DNA from: Oscillospiraceae bacterium
Lineage (GTDB): Bacteria > Bacillota > Clostridia > Oscillospirales > Ruminococcaceae
Reading direction: 5' to 3'
Assembly (NCBI GenBank): GCA_022768245.1
Contig: JALEMR010000051.1
Location: 42,600-106,599, forward strand
DNA length: 64,000 nt
The position numbers and the translations under genes are program-made. Below the pieces are notes generated by a model, which worked only from the letters and a program-made list of their open reading frames with translations, was not told where the DNA came from and searched no databases. Positions 1 to 9,609 of the stretch are shown piece after piece; position 1 is the first letter of the stretch, and each line of letters opens with the position of its first letter.

Positions 1-78
1 GCTGTCGACGAGCTTGCTGCAAGAAAATTCTTTATCGTCGAGGATTCCGCTCTCAGAAGCTCTTCCAGAGCTGAATGA
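1..78 (+). CDS. 3' end of an upstream gene, possibly RNA polymerase omega subunit
   Basis: The first 25 codons in frame 1 read AVDELAARKFFIVEDS... and end in TGA at 76-78, which overlaps the priA start as ATGA. The overlap indicates translational coupling. The 'AxDELAxxKxxI' pattern and position directly before priA fit the C-terminus of RpoZ, which often lies near priA in Clostridia, but the fragment is too short to be sure. Confidence 0.45.
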   Translation, partial: AVDELAARKFFIVEDSALRSSSRAE

Positions 79-2543
79 ACACCGAGTCGGTAAGTATTGC
101 CGAAATAGGCATAAGCGGCGCTTCCGTCGCTTATGACAAACGGTACAGCTATATCATTCCCGACGAGCTGTCGGGGACGGTATCTGCGGGAAAAAGAGTT
201 ATCGTCCCTTTCGGACGGGGCAGCAGAAAGCGTATCGGGATAGTGCTTTCCGTATCGGAATGCTCTGCGGCTGAAACGCAGAAATGCAAATGCATAACGT
301 CGGTCATCGACAGCGAGCCTGTCATTGGCGGCGAGATGCAGAAAATGCTGGAATGGCTCCACGATATGACCTTATGCACCTATTACGACGCTTTCAGGGC
401 GCTTATCCCGCCGGGACTCAGTGTGAACTTCACAGAGAAATACAGTTTTTCCGAAGCCGATACCGAGCAGAAAAAGGGTCTTTCTCCGCAGGCGGCGGAT
501 CTGTACGCTTCCTTTTCCGAGGTGAAAAACCGCAGGGAGCAGGAAATGATGATCTCCGCGGCCTTTGACGGCACGGATAAAGCTGCGGCTGAGGAACTGC
601 TCTCAAAGGGGCTTATCGTCCGCTGTGACGAGGTCAGGCGCCGCGTTAAGGACGAGACCTTGCAGATGATACATCTGTCCGAGGGTTTTTGCGATCACCC
701 CGAGCTGTTCAAGCTTACTCCAAAGCAGAAAAAGATAGCCGAGGTATTAGAGGAAAACGGCGCGGCTTCTGTTAAGGAGCTGTGCTATCTCTGCAATATT
801 ACTGGTCAGGTCATAAAGAATATGCTGAAAAGTGGAGCGGCGGAAAGCTTTGAATACGAGGTCATACGTCCATCCGAGGCAAAGGCTGATTCGGACCCCG
901 ATGATATCGTACTCACCGACGAGCAGCAGGCGGCTTATAACGGCATTTCCTCACTGATAGACTCCGATAAGCCTGACTGCGCGCTTCTCTTCGGAGTTAC
1001 GGGCAGCGGAAAGACGTCCGTTTTCGCAAAGCTGATAAAGCATACCCTCGATATCGGAAAGAACGTAATTATGATGATACCCGAGATATCTCTGACTCCG
1101 CAGACGGTCAGCCGTTTTCAGAGCCTGTTCGGAGATATGGTGTCGGTCATTCACAGCAGCCTTTCCATGACCGCCAGGCTCAACGAGTACAAGCGGATAA
1201 GATCGGGCGGCAGCAGGATAGTGGTGGGAACGCGCAGTGCCGTGTTTGCGCCCATTGACAACATCGGTCTTATCATAATGGACGAGGAGGGGGAAATGAC
1301 CTACAAGTCGGAGACCTCTCCCAGATACAGCGCAAGAGACGCCGCAAAAATGCGGTGCGTATATCATAATGCAGTGCTGCTGCTTGCTTCGGCTACGCCG
1401 TCCATAGAAAGCTTTTACAACGCCGAAAGAGGCAGGTACAAGCTGTTCGAACTGAAAAACAGATATGCGGGGAATCCGCTGCCATCCGTGGATATAATAG
1501 ATATGTCCGAGGAGGAGCTTTGCGGCACCTCGGGGATATTCAGCGCAAAGCTGGTAAACGAGCTGAATGCCAATCTTTCGCGGGGGGAGCAGTCCATTCT
1601 GCTGCTGAATCGTCGGGGATATTACACCTTTATATCCTGTACGTCCTGCAGAGAGCCTGTAAAGTGTCCCAACTGCAGCATTCCGCTGACCTATCACAAG
1701 ACCAACAACCGTCTTATCTGCCATTACTGCGGCTTCAGCGAGGATATGCTGACGAAGTGTCCCTGCTGCGGAAGCGAAAAGCTGAAAATGACGGGGCTCG
1801 GCACTCAGAAGCTGGAGGACGAGATATCAGACCTTTTCCCGAGCGCAAGGATACTCCGCATGGACGCAGATACGACCTATTCCCGCTACGCTTACGAACG
1901 TTCATTCAAGGCGTTCGAAAACGGCGAGTACGATATCATGCTGGGCACACAGATGATAGCTAAGGGACTTGATTTCCCGAATGTCACTCTTGTGGGCGTG
2001 CTTTCGGTGGACAAGGCGCTTTTCTGCGGCGATTTCCGAAGCTATGAGCGGACGTTTTCCCTTATCACGCAGGTGGTGGGACGAGGAGGCAGAAGCGATA
2101 AGGCGGGACGTGCATACATTCAGACCTGCGTTCCCGAGCATTATGTAATAAATCTTGCGGCACAGCAGGATTACAAGGAGTTTTACAGGCAGGAATCCGC
2201 TCTGCGGAAGGCGCTGACCTATCCTCCTTACTGCGACATATGCGTGGCAGGCTTTTCCTCCGTGAACGACAGGCACGCCGACGACGGCTCCAAGGCATTC
2301 CTCGGGCTCATAAGCGACGAGGTCGATAAGGGAAACATCAGGTTTCCGCTGCGGGTGCTCGGTCCTGCGAGGTGCGTGTTTGAAAGGATAAACGGACGAT
2401 TCCGCTACCGCATTATCATAAAATGCCGCAATACCGCTGAATTTCGGGAATTTATCTCCGAGATTCGCTTAAGATTTCTGAAAATGAAAGAATATTCCGA
2501 CGTTCAGCTTTATATTGATATAAATGGTGATATCGGACTATGA
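75..2543 (+). CDS. priA: Primosomal protein N' (replication restart helicase PriA)
   Basis: PriA is a 3'-5' superfamily 2 helicase that remodels stalled forks and reloads the replicative helicase. The 822-residue product has the N-terminal DNA-binding region, a Walker A motif GVTGSGKT near residue 307, a motif II at 403-406, and a cysteine-rich zinc-binding insert around 520-575 (CTSC, CPNC, CHYC, CPCC pairs). The helicase C-terminal half includes QVVGRGGR. Motif II reads DEEG rather than the usual DEEH (codon GGG at 1290-1292). The ATG overlaps the preceding stop. It heads the run priA-def-fmt-rsmB, a common Gram-positive order. Confidence 0.96.
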   Translation: MNTESVSIAEIGISGASVAYDKRYSYIIPDELSGTVSAGKRVIVPFGRGSRKRIGIVLSVSECSAAETQKCKCITSVIDSEPVIGGEMQKMLEWLHDMTLCTYYDAFRALIPPGLSVNFTEKYSFSEADTEQKKGLSPQAADLYASFSEVKNRREQEMMISAAFDGTDKAAAEELLSKGLIVRCDEVRRRVKDETLQMIHLSEGFCDHPELFKLTPKQKKIAEVLEENGAASVKELCYLCNITGQVIKNMLKSGAAESFEYEVIRPSEAKADSDPDDIVLTDEQQAAYNGISSLIDSDKPDCALLFGVTGSGKTSVFAKLIKHTLDIGKNVIMMIPEISLTPQTVSRFQSLFGDMVSVIHSSLSMTARLNEYKRIRSGGSRIVVGTRSAVFAPIDNIGLIIMDEEGEMTYKSETSPRYSARDAAKMRCVYHNAVLLLASATPSIESFYNAERGRYKLFELKNRYAGNPLPSVDIIDMSEEELCGTSGIFSAKLVNELNANLSRGEQSILLLNRRGYYTFISCTSCREPVKCPNCSIPLTYHKTNNRLICHYCGFSEDMLTKCPCCGSEKLKMTGLGTQKLEDEISDLFPSARILRMDADTTYSRYAYERSFKAFENGEYDIMLGTQMIAKGLDFPNVTLVGVLSVDKALFCGDFRSYERTFSLITQVVGRGGRSDKAGRAYIQTCVPEHYVINLAAQQDYKEFYRQESALRKALTYPPYCDICVAGFSSVNDRHADDGSKAFLGLISDEVDKGNIRFPLRVLGPARCVFERINGRFRYRIIIKCRNTAEFREFISEIRLRFLKMKEYSDVQLYIDINGDIGL

Positions 2544-2586
2544 TAATAAATCGCATACTTATTTTATCTCGAAAGGATAGTTTTTG

Positions 2587-3060
2587 ATGGCAATAAGAAA
2601 CATTGTAAAAAAGGGCGACGAGGTGCTCAGAAAGAAATGCCGTCCCGTTACAAAATTCGACGACAGACTCTTTCAGCTTCTCGATGATATGAAGGACACA
2701 CTCGTCAAGGCTGACGGCTGCGGACTTGCCGCTCCTCAGGTGGGAGTACTCCGCCGTATCGTGATAATCGACGTGGGAGACGGTCCCATTGAGCTTATCA
2801 ATCCCGAGATCGTTAAAATGAGCGGAAGACAGAGAGAGGTAGAGGGCTGCCTTTCCTGCCCAAATGAATGGGGCTATGTGAAGCGTCCCATGAAGGTCAC
2901 TGTAAGGGCACTGAACAGAAACGGCGATACCGTGGAATATCAGGGCAAGGAGCTTTTCGCCCGTGCAGTATGCCACGAGCTCGATCATCTGGACGGGCGG
3001 CTTTTCGTGGACATTGCCGATGAAATGGTAGACCCTTCCGAAATGGAGGATCGCAAGTAA
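2587..3060 (+). CDS. def: Peptide deformylase
   Basis: Def removes the N-formyl group from nascent proteins in the cytosol. All three family motifs are present: GCGLAAPQVG, EGCLSCP and HELDH; the Cys and two His bind the catalytic metal. The length of 157 residues is normal. I chose the ATG at 2587 over the in-frame TTG one codon earlier; AAAGGA lies 9-10 bases upstream. It sits directly before fmt, which adds the formyl group to initiator tRNA, so the two opposing steps of the formyl cycle share a transcript. Confidence 0.96.
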   Translation: MAIRNIVKKGDEVLRKKCRPVTKFDDRLFQLLDDMKDTLVKADGCGLAAPQVGVLRRIVIIDVGDGPIELINPEIVKMSGRQREVEGCLSCPNEWGYVKRPMKVTVRALNRNGDTVEYQGKELFARAVCHELDHLDGRLFVDIADEMVDPSEMEDRK

Positions 3061-3082
3061 TTAACGCAAGGAGGCTTCTGCC

Positions 3083-4042
3083 ATGAACATAATTTTTATG
3101 GGTACTCCCGATTTTTCCGTGCCCTGCTTAAAGGCGCTTATCGACAGCGGTGAGACTGTTTCCGCCGTATTTACCCAGCCCGACAAGGCAAGGGGCAGAC
3201 GGGGAAATAAGCTTATGCCTTCTCCTGTGAAGGAAGTTGCTTTACAGTATGATATCCCTGTGTACACTCCCGCAAGCCTGAAAAAGGGTGAGGACGCAGA
3301 GCTTTCATGGAAGGTCATAAGCGATATCGCGCCCGATATGATAGTCGTGGTCGCTTACGGAAAGATACTTCCCACAAGGATACTGGAAGCGCCGAAATAT
3401 CACTGCATAAATATCCATGCGTCGCTGCTCCCGAGATACAGAGGAGCTGCGCCGATACAGCGGTGTATCCTCAACGGAGAAAAGATGACGGGCGTTACAT
3501 CAATGCTTATGGCTGACGGCGTAGATACGGGCGATATGCTGCTGAAGGAGGAAACGGAAATAGGCGTGAACGAGACCTATTCCGAGCTTACCGAAAGGCT
3601 GTCCGAGATGGGCGCAAGGGTTTTACTTGACACTTTATCTGCTGTTAAGAATGGCACTTTACAGCCTATACCGCAGGATGAATCGCTGTCCTGTCAGTCT
3701 CCTATGATAACTAAGGACATGTGTCCCATAGATTTTTCCAAGACTGCCAAAGAGGTGCATTGTAAAGTATGCGGCTTGTCAGCTTCACCCTGTGCGGTGT
3801 GCTATATAAACGGCAGACGTCTTAAGATATATCACTCGGAGCTGTCCGGTATCACTTCGGACAAGCCTTGCGGTACCGTTGTTAAGGACAACGAGCTTAC
3901 CATAGTCTGCGGAGACGGAAAATGCGTGACCTTCACCGAGGTACAGACCGACGGCGGCAAGCGTATGAAAACGTCGGACTTCCTCCGCGGAAATCCCGTT
4001 AAGGCGGGTACCGTTGTGACATCGGAGGAAACTCAGAATTGA
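3083..4042 (+). CDS. fmt: Methionyl-tRNA formyltransferase
   Basis: Fmt formylates initiator Met-tRNA using 10-formyltetrahydrofolate. The 319-residue product has the N-terminal formyltransferase fold with the signature HASLLPRYRGAAPIQ around residues 113-127, followed by the C-terminal OB-like tRNA-binding domain. The start is supported by AAGGAGG at 3068-3074, eight bases ahead of the ATG. Its stop codon overlaps the TTG start of rsmB. Confidence 0.96.
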   Translation: MNIIFMGTPDFSVPCLKALIDSGETVSAVFTQPDKARGRRGNKLMPSPVKEVALQYDIPVYTPASLKKGEDAELSWKVISDIAPDMIVVVAYGKILPTRILEAPKYHCINIHASLLPRYRGAAPIQRCILNGEKMTGVTSMLMADGVDTGDMLLKEETEIGVNETYSELTERLSEMGARVLLDTLSAVKNGTLQPIPQDESLSCQSPMITKDMCPIDFSKTAKEVHCKVCGLSASPCAVCYINGRRLKIYHSELSGITSDKPCGTVVKDNELTIVCGDGKCVTFTEVQTDGGKRMKTSDFLRGNPVKAGTVVTSEETQN

Positions 4043-5364
4043 GATCTGCAAGATATGTTATCTACGAGCTGCTGATGAAAATGGAAAAGGGCGCGTACTC
4101 CAACATTGCACTGGACAGCGTGCTTTCCTCGGAGAAGCTCTCTCCCGAGGACAGACGCTTTGTTTCGAGGGTCTTCTACGGTGTGACCGAGCGGAAGATC
4201 ACTCTTGACTATATCATCACACAGTACAGCAAGACCCCGCCCGAAAATCTTGACAGAGAGGTGCTGACCGTGCTTCGCATGGGACTGTACCAGCTGATGT
4301 TCTGTGACAGCGTGCCCGACAGTGCGGCTGTGAACGAATCGGTGAAGCTTATCAAAGAAGCGGGAAAAGGAAAGGCTTCGGGCTTTGTGAACGGACTGCT
4401 CCGCAATTTTATCCGAAGCGGCTGCAAATACGAGCTTCCCGAGGATAAGATATCCTCTCTTTCAGTGAAGTATTCCTGCCGTGAGGATATCGTAAGGCTG
4501 CTTCTTGACGGCTGCGGCGAGGAGAATGCCGTTTCTCTGCTGGAAGCGTCCTTCCTTGAGGGGGATATGACCGCAAGGGTCAACACGCTGAAAATCTCCG
4601 CCGAAGGGCTTATGAAAATGATATCCGAAAGCGGCGGTGAAGCTGTTCCCTGCGGATTTGGACCGCTTAGCAGCTGTGCTCTGGAGATACGCTCAATGAA
4701 GAGCGGGGACCTGAGTCGCTCGGAGGCTTATAAAGACGGACTGTTCCACATTCAGGACATTTCCTCGCAGATATGCTGCCTTGCGGTGGCTCCCGACGAA
4801 AATGATACGGTCATCGACGTCTGCGCCGCTCCCGGAGGAAAATCCTTTACGCTGTCCGAAATGATGAACGGCAAAGGAAGTATCATCTCCTGCGAGCTTC
4901 ACAAAAACAGGGCAGTCCTCATTGAAAAGGGCGCGAAGCGGCTGGGACTTCATAACATCACCGCAATTGTCAGCGACGGGAGGAAATTCAATGAGCGTCT
5001 TCCGCTGGCGGACAAGGTGCTCTGCGACGTTCCTTGTTCGGGACTGGGTGTTATGCGCGGCAAGCCCGAGATAAAGTACAAGGACCCCGACGACTTCAAG
5101 GGTCTGCCACAGATACAGTACGATATTCTGCAGAACGCGTCAAAATACGTGAAAAGCGGCGGCGTTCTTGTGTACTCCACCTGCACGGTCAATCCTGCGG
5201 AGAACGACGGAGTTACTAAGAGATTCCTTGAAAGTCATCCCGATTTTTACGGCGTTCCTTTTCTGGAGAGATACGGGGAGCCATTTGGAGGCTGTTCCGT
5301 TACCGTTTTCCCGAAGCATTTCGGCAGCGACGGCTTTTATATATGTAAGATGATGAAAAAATAA
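4039..5364 (+). CDS. rsmB: 16S rRNA (cytosine-967 C5) methyltransferase RsmB/Sun
   Basis: RsmB methylates C967 of 16S rRNA. The 441-residue product has an N-terminal NusB-like RNA-binding domain (about 1-140) and a C-terminal Rossmann methyltransferase with VCAAPGGK near 262, and both catalytic cysteine motifs, PCSGLG and STCTVNPAEN. It starts with TTG at 4039, overlapping the fmt stop (TTGA), which implies translational coupling. The fmt-rsmB-rlmN order is widespread in Firmicutes. Confidence 0.95.
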   Translation: MRSARYVIYELLMKMEKGAYSNIALDSVLSSEKLSPEDRRFVSRVFYGVTERKITLDYIITQYSKTPPENLDREVLTVLRMGLYQLMFCDSVPDSAAVNESVKLIKEAGKGKASGFVNGLLRNFIRSGCKYELPEDKISSLSVKYSCREDIVRLLLDGCGEENAVSLLEASFLEGDMTARVNTLKISAEGLMKMISESGGEAVPCGFGPLSSCALEIRSMKSGDLSRSEAYKDGLFHIQDISSQICCLAVAPDENDTVIDVCAAPGGKSFTLSEMMNGKGSIISCELHKNRAVLIEKGAKRLGLHNITAIVSDGRKFNERLPLADKVLCDVPCSGLGVMRGKPEIKYKDPDDFKGLPQIQYDILQNASKYVKSGGVLVYSTCTVNPAENDGVTKRFLESHPDFYGVPFLERYGEPFGGCSVTVFPKHFGSDGFYICKMMKK

Positions 5365-5376
5365 ACGGAGTTATTT

Positions 5377-6405
5377 ATGGAAAAGCTTGATATATTGTCT
5401 CTTTATCCCGACGAGCTTGCGGCTGAAATTGAAGCCCTCGGCGAGAAAAAATTCAGAGCGGCTCAGATATTTAACTGGCTCCATGTGAAGCGTGCTGTCA
5501 GCTTTGAGGAAATGACTAATATTTCATTGTCACTTCGTACAAAACTTGACGATAGATTTTATATAAATCGCCTAAATGTTGCGAAAACGCTTGAATCTTC
5601 CATAGATAATACTGTAAAATATTTGTATGAGTTGTCTGACGGCAATCATGTGGAATGCGTGCTTATGGATTACAAGCACGGCAACAGCCTGTGCATATCC
5701 ACTCAGGTGGGCTGCAAAATGGGCTGTCAGTTCTGCGCTTCCACAATTGCGGGCTTTAAGCGAAATCTTGAACCGTCGGAGATGCTCTCGGAGATATACG
5801 AGGCGGAACGCAGCTCGGGACGCAAGGTGGAAAGCCTTGTGCTCATGGGCATCGGCGAGCCGCTGGATAACTTCGATAATGTTGTACGCTTTCTGAAGCT
5901 TCTGTCCTGTCCGGAGGGCAAGAATCTCAGCCTGCGTCATGTTTCGCTTTCTACCTGCGGTCTTGTTGACAGGATATATAAGCTGGCAGAGCTGAAACTC
6001 GGACTTACTCTTTCCGTTTCGCTCCACGCCGCCGACGATAAGCGCCGCAGTGAAATAATGCCTGTAAATAATTCATATAATATTGAAAAGCTCCTGAAGG
6101 CCTGTCGTGACTACATAGCTTCGACGGGGAGAAGGATATCCTTTGAGTATGCCGTTATCCGCGGCGTCAACGATTCAAAAGCCGACGCGGACAAGCTTAT
6201 CGGTCTTCTCAAAGGGATGAACTGTCACGTTAATCTCATTCCCGTCAATGAGATTAAGGAACGTGATTTCAAGTCTGACAGAAGATCTGTCCTGAACTTT
6301 CAGCACATGCTGGAGAACGGCGGACTTAACGTTACGGTCAGACGGACTCTGGGCAGCGATATCAACGCCGCCTGCGGTCAGCTGAGACGGGAATATGAGA
6401 TCTGA
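5377..6405 (+). CDS. rlmN: 23S rRNA/tRNA adenine C2-methyltransferase, radical SAM
   Basis: RlmN uses a [4Fe-4S] cluster and S-adenosylmethionine to methylate C2 of A2503 in 23S rRNA and A37 in some tRNAs. The cluster-binding CxxxCxxC motif is visible as CKMGCQFC, followed by MGIGEPLDNF. The C-terminal part has the conserved cysteine in NAACGQLR. Length (342 residues) matches the family. It lies 12 bases after rsmB and is clearly in the same operon. Confidence 0.96.
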   Translation: MEKLDILSLYPDELAAEIEALGEKKFRAAQIFNWLHVKRAVSFEEMTNISLSLRTKLDDRFYINRLNVAKTLESSIDNTVKYLYELSDGNHVECVLMDYKHGNSLCISTQVGCKMGCQFCASTIAGFKRNLEPSEMLSEIYEAERSSGRKVESLVLMGIGEPLDNFDNVVRFLKLLSCPEGKNLSLRHVSLSTCGLVDRIYKLAELKLGLTLSVSLHAADDKRRSEIMPVNNSYNIEKLLKACRDYIASTGRRISFEYAVIRGVNDSKADADKLIGLLKGMNCHVNLIPVNEIKERDFKSDRRSVLNFQHMLENGGLNVTVRRTLGSDINAACGQLRREYEI

Positions 6406-6446
6406 ACGCGCTTTTTCGGCGCGAATTAATCGGAGGTGACGGTGGA

Positions 6447-7190
6447 TTGCAAATAATCGCAGAGTCGTCCAAGGGAAATGTACGAAGTGAAAATCAGGAC
6501 AGGGTCAATACGATAGAACTGGGACCCTCCGCGGCTTTTGCAGTCGTATGCGACGGCATGGGCGGCGAAAATGCAGGCAGCTTTGCAAGCGAAACTGCTA
6601 TTTCCGTCATTTCCAAGCGTATAGAAAGCGGATATCGCCCGGACAGCAGCTCCGCTGCTTTAAAGCTGCTCCTGATGAGCGCTGTGAGAACGGCAAATGC
6701 TGTGGTGTATGATCTCTCGGAGACCGATCCGATGAAAAAGGGCATGGGAACTACCGCTGTTGCGGTAATGCGGTGCAAAAACGTGATTTACTGCGTGAAC
6801 GTCGGCGATTCCCGTGCATATCTGATAAACGGCGGCATCACACAGATAACCAAGGATCATTCCGCCGTTATGCAGCTCTACGAAAGCGGAAAGATAACCT
6901 TTGAGGAAATGAAAACTCATCCGAACCGCAATTATCTGACCAGAGCTGTCGGCGTTGCGGAGCATGTCAGCCCCGATTATTTCGAGCTTAACGCGGACAG
7001 CGGCAGTATAGTGCTGCTGTGCTCCGACGGGCTTTGCGGCGTGTGCAGCGACGAGGAGATACTCTCCGCGGTCAAGGGCTGTCCACTCGCAGACATACCT
7101 AAAAAGCTCATCGATCTCGCCCTTGAATGCGGCAGCAGGGACAACATAACCGCAGCTGTCATTTCGGGCTTCGATGATACCGACATATGA
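6447..7190 (+). CDS. prpC: PP2C-family protein serine/threonine phosphatase
   Basis: A metal-dependent phosphatase expected to reverse phosphorylation by the kinase encoded next. The 247-residue product has the PP2C motifs SENQDR, VCDGMGG, VGDSRAYL, TKDHS and CSDGLC, whose aspartates bind the two metal ions. It starts with TTG at 6447; GGAGGTG at 6432-6438 gives good spacing, and no in-frame ATG is available nearby. The prpC-prkC-rsgA-thiN-spoVM layout matches the Bacillus subtilis cluster. Confidence 0.93.
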   Translation: MQIIAESSKGNVRSENQDRVNTIELGPSAAFAVVCDGMGGENAGSFASETAISVISKRIESGYRPDSSSAALKLLLMSAVRTANAVVYDLSETDPMKKGMGTTAVAVMRCKNVIYCVNVGDSRAYLINGGITQITKDHSAVMQLYESGKITFEEMKTHPNRNYLTRAVGVAEHVSPDYFELNADSGSIVLLCSDGLCGVCSDEEILSAVKGCPLADIPKKLIDLALECGSRDNITAAVISGFDDTDI

Positions 7191-7294
7191 CACTAACGGA
7201 GCTTTCCGTTTGTATATATATTCGTATGCGGGAGCACCTTCCCGCAGCGGCTTCTTGTTTCAGACATATGAAAACTTAAAGGAAGGTTATATCA

Positions 7295-9586
7295 ATGGAT
7301 AAAAACATAGGCAAGCGACTTGACGGCAGGTACGAAATAACCGAGCTTATCGGTATGGGCGGAATGGCCGACGTCTATAAGGCAGAGGATATCGTTGATA
7401 AGAAGGTCGTCGCCGTTAAGATCCTGAAAAAGGAATACGCGGACAATGATGATTTCGTAAGACGTTTCAGAAACGAATCCAAGGCCATAGCCGTGCTTTC
7501 TCACCCCAATATCGTTAAGATATACGACGTGGGCTTTACCGATAAGATGCAGTTCATCGTTATGGAGTACATCGACGGCATTACCCTCAAGGAGTTCATG
7601 GAACAGCAGGGCGTTCTCAAATGGAAGGACGCGGTCTACTTTATCACTCAGATACTCCGCGCGCTCCAGCACGCTCACGACAGGGGCATCGTCCACCGCG
7701 ACATCAAGCCGCAGAACATTATGCTTTTTCCTGACGGAAATATCAAGGTCATGGACTTCGGCATTGCAAGATTTGCCCGCGAAGAGGGCAAGACTATGTC
7801 CGACAAGGCTATAGGCTCCGTTCACTATATCAGCCCCGAGCAGGCAAGGGGAGATGTCACCGACGAACGCAGCGACATCTACTCCACAGGCGTTATGCTC
7901 TATGAGATGATCACGGGCAGAAAGCCCTTCGACGCGGATTCTCCAGTTGCGGTGGCAGTTATGCATATGCAGAACAGCGCCGTTTTGCCGAGACAGATAA
8001 ACGATACTATCCCCATAGGTCTCGAGGAGATAGTTATGCGTGCAATGCAGAAGGATCCTTCCAAGAGATATCAGTCCGCTTCGGAAATGATAAACGATAT
8101 CGAGGAATTCAAGAAGGACCCCTCCGTTGTGTTCGGATATAATTTCGGTCAGAACGCCATGGGCTCCGCAGTCCGCGAGGACAACGAGAAGACCATGTAC
8201 TTCGACAAGAACGAGGTCAAGTCTTCCTCGGCAGGCGGTCAGGGCACGAGGTTCTCTTCCGCCGCGGCACCCGCTCCCGCAAGAAAGACCGGGACCGCTG
8301 TCAAGACCGTCCCCGATTACGAGGAGGACGATGACGACGATGAGGATGACGATGAGAACGAGGTATCCAAGACATCCTATTTTGTGGTGACGCTTACCGC
8401 TATCGCCGCGACCGTGCTTATCGTGGCAGTTATTTTCATTGCGATAAATCTTGGATCCATATTCGGGACCGAGATAGATAATACCGATATGATGCCCAAT
8501 CTCGTCGGAGTGAACTACAACGACGCAAAGTCAACCTATGCTCCCTATTTTGATATGATCGTTGAAAGTCAGGAGTATTCCGCAGAGTATGACGAGGGCG
8601 TTATCATCGCTCAGACACCCAAGGCGGGCAGCGAATTTATCATTCAGAACACCACCGTCAAGGTCAAGGTCAGCAAGGGTCCACAGATGGTCACCATACG
8701 CAATGTGTACGATCTGGAGGCTAACACTGCCAAGGATATGCTTGAAAAGCAGGGCTTCTTCGTGACTATCGCATTCCAGACCGACGACAGTGTTGACGAA
8801 AACCATGTTATCGCCACCGAGCCCGCTCACAACGAAAAGGTGGAAAAGGGCTCCACTATCATCATGTATGTAAGCCAGGGTCCCGAGGTGCAGGACGTTC
8901 TTATGGTTGACGCCGTTGAAATGGGACTTTTCGCCGAGGACGCAGAGAACCTCTTTAAATCTAAGGGTCTTGTCGTAACGCTCAAGGAAGAGGACAGCTT
9001 CGAGGAGAAGGGACTTGTTCTTGCACAAAGCATTCCCGCTACCGACGAGTACGGCAATGTCAACGTAGTCAGCCCCGGTACCGAGATCGTTCTCACGGTA
9101 AGCTCGGGTACACCGCCTGCTACCGACGCTAATATCACATTTGCAGTTCCGTCCGACGTCAAGGGCGCGGCAGCCTTCAAGGCTTATATCAACGGCAATA
9201 TTTCGGGTACTGTCACGGTGGATAATCTCGCTTACGTTTCCACCGTTACCATCACCGTAAACGGCTCAACGACTCAGACCGTAAGCATCGAAGCTACCAA
9301 CTCCGAGACAGGCGAGTCGGATAAGATAAGCGAGTACGTGGTGGACTTTACTAACGGAACAGTCACCGAAATGAGCATGAACAAGGAGCTTTTCATTGAG
9401 CTTTTCGCCGAGGAAGAGGAAACTACCACCGAGGAAACCGAGGACGATCATGGCGGTATCCTTGACGAGTTCCCCATTTTTGGCAATGACGATGATGAGC
9501 AGACAGAGACGACCGTGACCGAGGCTCCCTCCGATGAGACCTATTATGAGGTGCCCGACGATCAGTGGTGGCAGACTATCACATGA
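7295..9586 (+). CDS. prkC: PASTA-domain Ser/Thr protein kinase (PrkC/Stk type)
   Basis: A membrane kinase that senses muropeptides or lipid II and controls growth or dormancy. The cytoplasmic kinase domain (about 12-275) has the glycine loop GMGGMADVY, catalytic Lys42 (VAVK), HRDIKPQN near 135 and DFG. A juxtamembrane segment holds a strongly acidic run (DDDDDEDDDE near 345), followed by one membrane helix (about 364-388). Outside are three PASTA-like repeats, a domain of unknown type, and a Thr/Glu-rich tail. GGAAGG precedes the ATG. About 100 bases separate it from prpC and contain a GC hairpin without a T-run. Confidence 0.95.
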   Translation: MDKNIGKRLDGRYEITELIGMGGMADVYKAEDIVDKKVVAVKILKKEYADNDDFVRRFRNESKAIAVLSHPNIVKIYDVGFTDKMQFIVMEYIDGITLKEFMEQQGVLKWKDAVYFITQILRALQHAHDRGIVHRDIKPQNIMLFPDGNIKVMDFGIARFAREEGKTMSDKAIGSVHYISPEQARGDVTDERSDIYSTGVMLYEMITGRKPFDADSPVAVAVMHMQNSAVLPRQINDTIPIGLEEIVMRAMQKDPSKRYQSASEMINDIEEFKKDPSVVFGYNFGQNAMGSAVREDNEKTMYFDKNEVKSSSAGGQGTRFSSAAAPAPARKTGTAVKTVPDYEEDDDDDEDDDENEVSKTSYFVVTLTAIAATVLIVAVIFIAINLGSIFGTEIDNTDMMPNLVGVNYNDAKSTYAPYFDMIVESQEYSAEYDEGVIIAQTPKAGSEFIIQNTTVKVKVSKGPQMVTIRNVYDLEANTAKDMLEKQGFFVTIAFQTDDSVDENHVIATEPAHNEKVEKGSTIIMYVSQGPEVQDVLMVDAVEMGLFAEDAENLFKSKGLVVTLKEEDSFEEKGLVLAQSIPATDEYGNVNVVSPGTEIVLTVSSGTPPATDANITFAVPSDVKGAAAFKAYINGNISGTVTVDNLAYVSTVTITVNGSTTQTVSIEATNSETGESDKISEYVVDFTNGTVTEMSMNKELFIELFAEEEETTTEETEDDHGGILDEFPIFGNDDDEQTETTVTEAPSDETYYEVPDDQWWQTIT

Positions 9587-9609
9587 TTTAATATGATGGA
9601 GGAATTTAG

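Noticed and set aside
951..1724. Long open frame antisense to priA
   Set aside because: It lies wholly opposite priA, has no family motif or ribosome binding site, and its composition follows from priA codon bias.
8320..8366. Low-complexity acidic run in prkC as a frameshift sign
   Set aside because: The frame continues into a clean membrane helix and PASTA repeats; acidic juxtamembrane linkers occur in this kinase family.
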